From assembly GCA_016214075.1 (NCBI GenBank), contig JACRPI010000035.1, positions 1 to 34,457 on the forward strand: 34,457 nt of DNA, written 5' to 3'. Under the pieces are notes generated by a model. That model ran no database searches. It worked only from the letters and a program-made list of their open reading frames with translations, and was not told the DNA's origin. The position numbers were made by a program, and so were the translations under genes. Below are positions 29,952 through 34,457 of the stretch, piece after piece (within the stretch, counting starts at the first letter, position 1; every line of letters starts with the position of its first letter). This DNA comes from Candidatus Woesearchaeota archaeon (GTDB lineage Archaea > Nanobdellota > Nanobdellia > Woesearchaeales > DSVV01).

Positions 29952-31079
29952 TCAAGTACAATCTTCTGCACAAACACCCATTCTCATTTCGATGGATTGA
30001 CAAATACCATCCCCACAGCTGTCTGAAGAAGATTCTGTTCCTGTGCTTGACTCAGCAGCATGAACATCGGTGTAAAAGAGTTGATTTGGCTCAGCATTAT
30101 ATTCATCAAACCATAGTTGAAAAACCTCACCAAAACCAACCCATTCAATTCGTCCTGCAGCAGTTTCATCAGCAAGATCCTGAATGTGTTGACGAAACTC
30201 TTCTATATACGTTTCATTGACAAAATATTTTTGGTTCGCAAAGAGAGAAGCAGTATAAATCTTTCCAGGCTCAAGAACACCTTGCTTTTGAAGTTCCAAT
30301 AATTCATATAACCCATTCCATTCCGAAGTATAAGATCCAACAACGACAAGAGAAGCTGCGTCATCGTGCACGTGAAATTGTTCATTATTTTGTGGTTTCC
30401 ATATGCCAGAGACCCATAAAGCTTCTTCATTAAGATGAAGCGATGTTCCAGCACCCATAAGAATTTCCGCTTGCCATGTATAAGAAGAATACTGCCTTCC
30501 TTGTATTGGTTTCGAAAGATATTCCAGTTTAGATTTTTCAGGAGGATCTGCAATAAAGCCTCCTACAACAAAAGAAGGTTCAACCCCCAGCTGTTCAATC
30601 AAATACGCAACATCGGCGTAACTATATTTTGTTTCGTGCGCATGCGGGTCAATTTCAAAACCCAAATCTTCCTTGAGATAGCGAAGAACATTTTTTCCAC
30701 GTGTAGACGGAGTTCCTGAATCATAAAGCGTTGCAGCCAACAAAAAAGTCCAATCAGATTGAAAATTATAGGAAACTCCCTCTTCATGAAGCATTTGCGC
30801 AAATTGAACAACACCATTGCGTTGTTCCCAGAATGCATCTTCATCTTCTACAAAATTTGGATACTGACCACTATTTGGCTCTTCGTTATGTGTAAAAATA
30901 GAGACATAAATAGGAGGAAAGGCCTCATTTTCATGAGTATTGGTGCCAAGTATTTCTGGAGTTGGTTCTTCATTCATTATGATCTCATCGCTGGAGAAGG
31001 AAAAAATAAAAATGATACTGCCAAGTAAAGAAAAGAACAAAAATATCCCAAGCAAAGTATAGACTATTTTTTGTTTCAC
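29952..31079 (-). CDS. secreted protein, possible polysaccharide deacetylase-like domain
   Basis: The product has 375 residues starting at GTG, with a TATA-like TTTTATTAAC about 26 bp upstream. A signal/anchor helix (about 7-28) precedes a soluble domain (50-335) with YVSIFTHNEEP, FAQMLHEEGVSYNFQSDW, LGFEIDPHAHE (a DxHxHE site that could bind metal) and PSFVVGGFIA, as in CE4/NodB-like barrels. The C-terminal 30 residues (CGDGICQSIEMRMGVCAEDC) form a small Cys-rich knot seen at the ends of many archaeal surface proteins. It lies 1 bp after the converging DedA stop. The enzymatic call is tentative; secretion is more secure. Confidence 0.5.
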   Translation of the reverse strand: MKQKIVYTLLGIFLFFSLLGSIIFIFSFSSDEIIMNEEPTPEILGTNTHENEAFPPIYVSIFTHNEEPNSGQYPNFVEDEDAFWEQRNGVVQFAQMLHEEGVSYNFQSDWTFLLAATLYDSGTPSTRGKNVLRYLKEDLGFEIDPHAHETKYSYADVAYLIEQLGVEPSFVVGGFIADPPEKSKLEYLSKPIQGRQYSSYTWQAEILMGAGTSLHLNEEALWVSGIWKPQNNEQFHVHDDAASLVVVGSYTSEWNGLYELLELQKQGVLEPGKIYTASLFANQKYFVNETYIEEFRQHIQDLADETAAGRIEWVGFGEVFQLWFDEYNAEPNQLFYTDVHAAESSTGTESSSDSCGDGICQSIEMRMGVCAEDCT

Positions 31080-31127
31080 AATAAAAATTAGAAAGAAAGA
31101 AGTTAATAAAACTACTTATTTGAGAAA

Positions 31128-31289
31128 TTATTTCTTTCTCTTTGGCCGAAGTACTTTCCCTTTGCATTTTCTGCAAGAGATTTTACCTGCCAAAACCTTC
31201 ATGTTTATTGCGCGAACAGTTGTCTTGCAATTTCTGCAGACAAATTTGTTCTGGAATAACCGTGCTTCTGCTTCTGGAAATCGTACCAT
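31128..31289 (-). CDS. rpl40e: ribosomal protein eL40
   Basis: The product has 53 residues, MVRFPEAEARLFQNKFVCRN and onward. The MxRFPEAEARL start, two CxxC pairs (CRNC, CRKC) for one zinc, and the final LRPKRKK are the eL40 pattern. It is a large-subunit protein present only in archaea and eukaryotes. It starts 6 bp after the aIF5A stop, so the two form a translation operon. Its presence is one of the best signs that the window is archaeal. Confidence 0.93.
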   Translation of the reverse strand: MVRFPEAEARLFQNKFVCRNCKTTVRAINMKVLAGKISCRKCKGKVLRPKRKK

Positions 31290-31295
31290 TGTTTA

Positions 31296-31712
31296 TCACT
31301 CAGATTTTAATTGTTTCATAACTTTTGTTCCTGTAATGACCCAATAAAGGACGTTGCAGCTTTCTGTAACATCTGTTTTGAGTTCTTCAGGAATATCCAA
31401 ATCAAATGTTTCAAAGGATTCAGAGTCCATAACATTTGCTTTACTGCCAGAGATAGAAAGCACTTGCGCGCTTCTTTTCTCAATAATTGGAGCATTAACG
31501 TTATCATGCGCGGGACCAACGTATTCACGTCGTTTGTCGTCCAAAATTCCTACTGCGGTGATTCTCACTTTTGCGTGCCCGTGTTTTCCGGGTTTGCTTG
31601 TTTGTGTGTCTGTGACTCTGCAAGCGACACCATCAATGATCATAAATGATCCTTTTTTCATAGCGCCTGCATGTGTAACTTTGATTTCTCCTGCTACTTC
31701 GCCTTCTTCCAT
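31296..31712 (-). CDS. eif5A: translation factor aIF5A
   Basis: The product has 138 residues from the second Met. The first ATG (31718) overlaps the GAGGG Shine-Dalgarno sequence, while the ATG at 31712 stands about 7 nt after it. The N-terminal SH3-like domain carries SKPGKHGHAK, in which Lys43 is the site of hypusine (or deoxyhypusine) modification. The C-terminal OB fold ends in ITGTKVMKQLKSE. The factor relieves ribosome stalling and helps termination. TATA box GTATATAAAAG is at about 31770-31780. First gene of an operon with eL40. Confidence 0.95.
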   Translation of the reverse strand: MEEGEVAGEIKVTHAGAMKKGSFMIIDGVACRVTDTQTSKPGKHGHAKVRITAVGILDDKRREYVGPAHDNVNAPIIEKRSAQVLSISGSKANVMDSESFETFDLDIPEELKTDVTESCNVLYWVITGTKVMKQLKSE

Positions 31713-31789
31713 ATTCATCCCTCAATGTATAATATGATTCTACTCGCTTTCTCTCTGAATTAACTGCCCTTTTATATACTTTTCGGTAT

Positions 31790-31832
31790 AGCGAACGAAC
31801 CAAATTTTCGTAATTTCATATGTTCGTTCGCT
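31790..31832. repeat. 11-bp inverted repeat upstream of aIF5A
   Basis: AGCGAACGAAC and GTTCGTTCGCT (31790-31800, 31822-31832) are perfect arms with a 21-nt loop, just outside the aIF5A TATA box. The flanking TTTTCGGTATA resembles the end of the tRNA-upstream arrays. It could be an operator or a terminator for the gene further right. Confidence 0.45.
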
Positions 31833-31938
31833 TATTAGCGGACACACGAAATCACCATAAAAAGATTACAAGTATTTCGTGCGTCAGCTATAAATGAATT
31901 AGCGCAAAGAATGAATAAAAAAAGAAAAAAACTAAAAT

Positions 31939-34254
31939 TCAATTTCGCACTAAGTTTGTTCCAGTTAATGTGAACCACATCGTACTTGTTTTTCTTCGCA
32001 CCGTGTATTGGAGCGCGACAGTATCGCTACTGCTCCCATGCGTTATAGTCAACGTCATTGCAGAAGGAGTATATTTTGAGATATACTCATTATCTTTTGC
32101 GACACCATTTTGGTATGTCTTCATACGCTTTCCATTCGTCACGACTAATACGGTGTTGTCATAATTCAATCCAACTAAAATGGAATCAGTTCCTGTAAAC
32201 GGATTAATAGTGCCAGTATGTCCATCTGCATAGTACACAGTGACGAGCGCATTAGCAGTATCAATTGTGTACGATGAAATCTGGTTTGGATCAATAACAA
32301 CAGGAACATCATCTGTGCTATCCAGAGGATTGGTTCCACGAGCAATTTCTGTCGCGTCATCAACACTTCCACTATCTGAATCTGCGTTCAATGGATTTGT
32401 CCCATACGTGACAACTTCTTGATAATCGGTTAAACTATCATTGTCGCTATCAGTATCACGTGCATCTGTTCCATAAGTAATAATCTCTTGATAGTCTGAC
32501 AATCCATCTCCATCTGTATCAGCAGTTGTTCCACTTGTTCCGTAGGTGATAACCTCTTGGTAATCAGTTAAGCCATCGCCGTCTGTATCAACAAGGTTTG
32601 GATTTGTTCCATACGTTGCTTCTTCTGTGTCTAATAAACCATCGTCATCAGCATCTAAATCAACTGGCGTTGGTTCTACAGAACAAGTAATTGGGTATCC
32701 TGTGTATTTCATTACTGTATTTCCCTCATCATTTGCGATGTACGCATCCGCTGTTGAAGTTGCGCAATCTGTAACAAGAGTAAATCCCTCTGGATCTGTT
32801 CCAGGAACAGAAGTGTATGTCATGACAACAGTCCCATCAACAGTCATTTCGCGAAGTGTTGTTCCATAAAGAACATACAAAAGTTCTGTTTCAGAAGAAT
32901 AGAACATATCAGTAATTGCTTCTGCTACTGGTTGGATCGAGCCAAGAAGCGTTGCGGTTCCTGAAGATGTTGGAATACTGACAAAATAAATTCTGCCATC
33001 GTCAGATGAACCAACTGCGAAAATACCACCTAAAGCTGTTGTTCCGTAAGAATGTGCACCATCTGGAATGTAGGCCATTCCTTCTAATCCGTTACTGGTT
33101 GTGCTTGGCGTTGTTATTCCTATACTGCTCAAATCAAATGTTGCGGTTTTTGTTCCTGTTCCAGTATTGAACGCGTAAATCGCGAAAGGATATTCATTCA
33201 AAATATATGCAGCGAAAGCGCCAGAAACTGAAACTCCTTCCAAATCTCCAGAGAGAGTTAAAGAAGTAACAGAACTTCCATCGCTGTTCATGATACTCAC
33301 GCCACCATTATCATTAACAACAACAAGTTTGTTGCTCGCTGAGTTCCAAACAACACCACTTGGTTCAAAAGAAGAGGATAATCCAGAGCCAACATTTGTT
33401 CCTGAAGATGAAGCAGGCCAAACTGCTGTCGTAGATCCTGAACCACCTGATCCTGATGATGGACAAGTGACTGGATATCCCGCATAACTCGTAAATGTAT
33501 GCCCCGTATCAGATCCAATAATAATTGTGCTTGTTGTTGAAGGGCATGATGTTGCGAGTGTCACTGCTTCCTGATCGCTTCCAGGAACAGTATATGTTGC
33601 AATAATGTTTCCAGAAGTGTCCATTTCCACAAGGGTTGCGTCATACAAAACGTATAATGTTTCTGTTTCTGGATCAAAGTACATATCGGAAATGCTTGCG
33701 GAATATGGTTTCATAGATCGAACAACAGAAACAGTTCCTCCATTAACAGAAGTATCAAGAGAAAGGAAATAAATTATACCCGTTTCCTGTGAACCAACTG
33801 CGAACAATCCTTCTGAAGAAATATAGGTTAGTCCTTCAAGACCATAACTTGTAGAAATAACTGGTGCAGGAACAATACCTGTTAATGACCATGATTTTGT
33901 TTTTGTCCCCGTAGTAAAATCAAATTCATAAATCGCGTAAGGATATTCATTGAGAACATAAATATAATTTGAAGAAGGATCTGCGATTGCGAGACCTTCA
34001 AGATCACCACTCAAAGTCCAAGAAGTAACATCTGTTCCATCAATGTCCATTCGAGTAATCATATCATCATCACTTACCACAAAAAGCGCGTTTAAGCGAG
34101 GATGCCAAACAGCGCCACTTGGCTCATACGTAGACGGCAGGCCACTGCTAATAACAGTTCCAGTGCTCTGCGTCGGCCAGCTTGCGGCAAAGACTGTTTG
34201 CGCAAAGAGCAATAAAAGAACAAAGATCGAAATACATGTTGTTTTTGTTTTCAT
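31939..34254 (-). CDS. large secreted surface protein: duplicated propeller-like domain plus TSP3-type repeats
   Basis: The product has 771 residues with a signal peptide (1-24, ending TVFAA). Two tandem copies of a roughly 240-residue unit follow (about 27-265 and 280-525), each with EPSGAVWHPRLNALFVVSDD, WTLSGDLEGLAIAD, YIYVLNEYPYAIYEF, GLEGLTYI and LYVLYDATLVEM-like blocks. This is the SdiA-regulated/esterase-like beta-propeller pattern. Residues about 540-640 hold repeated DxDGDGLxDYQE units, TSP3-type calcium sites spaced by EVITYGT. The C-terminal 110 residues are beta-rich. An AGGAGGGA Shine-Dalgarno lies 5 bp before the ATG and a TATA box near 34294-34305, so this mRNA has a leader. 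Probably an adhesin or surface enzyme; function unproven. Confidence 0.75.
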   Translation of the reverse strand: MKTKTTCISIFVLLLLFAQTVFAASWPTQSTGTVISSGLPSTYEPSGAVWHPRLNALFVVSDDDMITRMDIDGTDVTSWTLSGDLEGLAIADPSSNYIYVLNEYPYAIYEFDFTTGTKTKSWSLTGIVPAPVISTSYGLEGLTYISSEGLFAVGSQETGIIYFLSLDTSVNGGTVSVVRSMKPYSASISDMYFDPETETLYVLYDATLVEMDTSGNIIATYTVPGSDQEAVTLATSCPSTTSTIIIGSDTGHTFTSYAGYPVTCPSSGSGGSGSTTAVWPASSSGTNVGSGLSSSFEPSGVVWNSASNKLVVVNDNGGVSIMNSDGSSVTSLTLSGDLEGVSVSGAFAAYILNEYPFAIYAFNTGTGTKTATFDLSSIGITTPSTTSNGLEGMAYIPDGAHSYGTTALGGIFAVGSSDDGRIYFVSIPTSSGTATLLGSIQPVAEAITDMFYSSETELLYVLYGTTLREMTVDGTVVMTYTSVPGTDPEGFTLVTDCATSTADAYIANDEGNTVMKYTGYPITCSVEPTPVDLDADDDGLLDTEEATYGTNPNLVDTDGDGLTDYQEVITYGTSGTTADTDGDGLSDYQEIITYGTDARDTDSDNDSLTDYQEVVTYGTNPLNADSDSGSVDDATEIARGTNPLDSTDDVPVVIDPNQISSYTIDTANALVTVYYADGHTGTINPFTGTDSILVGLNYDNTVLVVTNGKRMKTYQNGVAKDNEYISKYTPSAMTLTITHGSSSDTVALQYTVRRKTSTMWFTLTGTNLVRN

Positions 34255-34317
34255 AAAAATCCCTCCTAATAGATAAAAATGTAGAATGAAGATGCTATAT
34301 ATAGTTTTCTGTACAAT

Positions 34318-34457
34318 GACATTGTCTATTTAGCGTCATCTATATATATTAGTTAATTCTTAGGTTGTTTTGGTGATTTTTATGGACATTCAATGTTTGA
34401 ACTGTAAATCCAGTGATATTGCTAAAAAAGGTTATAGAAAAAATAAGTTAGGAAAAA
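34318..34457 (+). mobile_element. IS element end with 5' part of its transposase (right copy)
   Basis: The last 140 bases are the reverse complement of the first 139. The IS boundary is at 34318 (GACATTGTCTATTTAGCGTC inwards). The transposase frame starts at 34382 and leaves the window. The element is inserted about 60 bp upstream of the large surface-protein gene, beyond that gene's own TATA box. Confidence 0.85.
34382..34457 (+). CDS. transposase N-terminus, partial (zinc-ribbon start)
   Basis: Identical to the partial frame at the left edge: MDIQCLNCKSSDIAKKGYRK, cut off by the end of the window after 25 codons. The CxxC start suggests a zinc-ribbon DNA-binding head. A TATA-like CTATATATATTAG (34341-34353) lies about 35 bp upstream. 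Confidence 0.7.
   Translation, partial: MDIQCLNCKSSDIAKKGYRKNKLGK

Overview
The window reads as an AT-rich archaeal chromosome fragment, most likely from a DPANN lineage of the Woesearchaeota/Pacearchaeota type (lineage is inference). Archaeal marks are a membrane LonB protease, Kae1, eL40, a hypusine-type aIF5A, four type II tRNA genes with introns at 37/38, and many genes with a TATA box about 25 bp before the start codon (leaderless transcripts). The first 139 and last 140 bases are the same insertion-sequence end in opposite orientation, with a truncated transposase reading off each edge, so the piece is bounded by two IS copies.

Layout: 1-5.1 kb holds the IS end, a lytic transglycosylase whose start codon lies inside the IS end, an acidic Ca-binding-repeat membrane protein, a tRNA, a PLDc_N-type membrane protein, a long PRPP-synthetase homologue and kae1. 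5.2-6.6 kb is a complete bacterial-type sigma-70 factor behind an archaeal TATA box. 6.7-9.4 kb has a GT2-TPR glycosyltransferase, a highly folded non-coding stretch and a PHP-domain protein. 9.9-13.1 kb has lonB and two MgtE-like half transporters. 13.2-18.9 kb is an unusual four-gene cluster: a small two-TM protein, a 45-residue charged peptide, a three-repeat putative DNA-binding protein and a second, very large sigma-70-like protein. 18.9-20.5 kb has two near-identical tRNAs around a surface protein. 20.7-25.9 kb is a type IV pilus/Tad-like locus (wHTH protein, coiled-coil protein, ATPase, two platform proteins), split by two foldback elements. 26-29 kb has an amino-acid dehydrogenase and an S2P protease; 29-34.3 kb has a tRNA, a DedA protein, a secreted CE4-like protein, eL40-aIF5A and a large surface protein with duplicated propeller-like halves.

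The most unusual content is (1) two sigma-70 factors in an archaeal setting, the second paired with a repeat protein that shares a module with it; (2) a conserved 110-bp array of CGAAA/TTTCG dyads just upstream of the TATA box of the type II tRNA genes, displaced in one case by two hairpins; (3) four intron-bearing CAA-anticodon type II tRNAs with G73; (4) multi-arm foldback elements, two of which clearly belong to one family; (5) a peptidoglycan-type lytic transglycosylase in an archaeon. Together, the sigma factors, the transglycosylase and the pilus could point to genes acquired from, or used on, bacteria; that link is inference.
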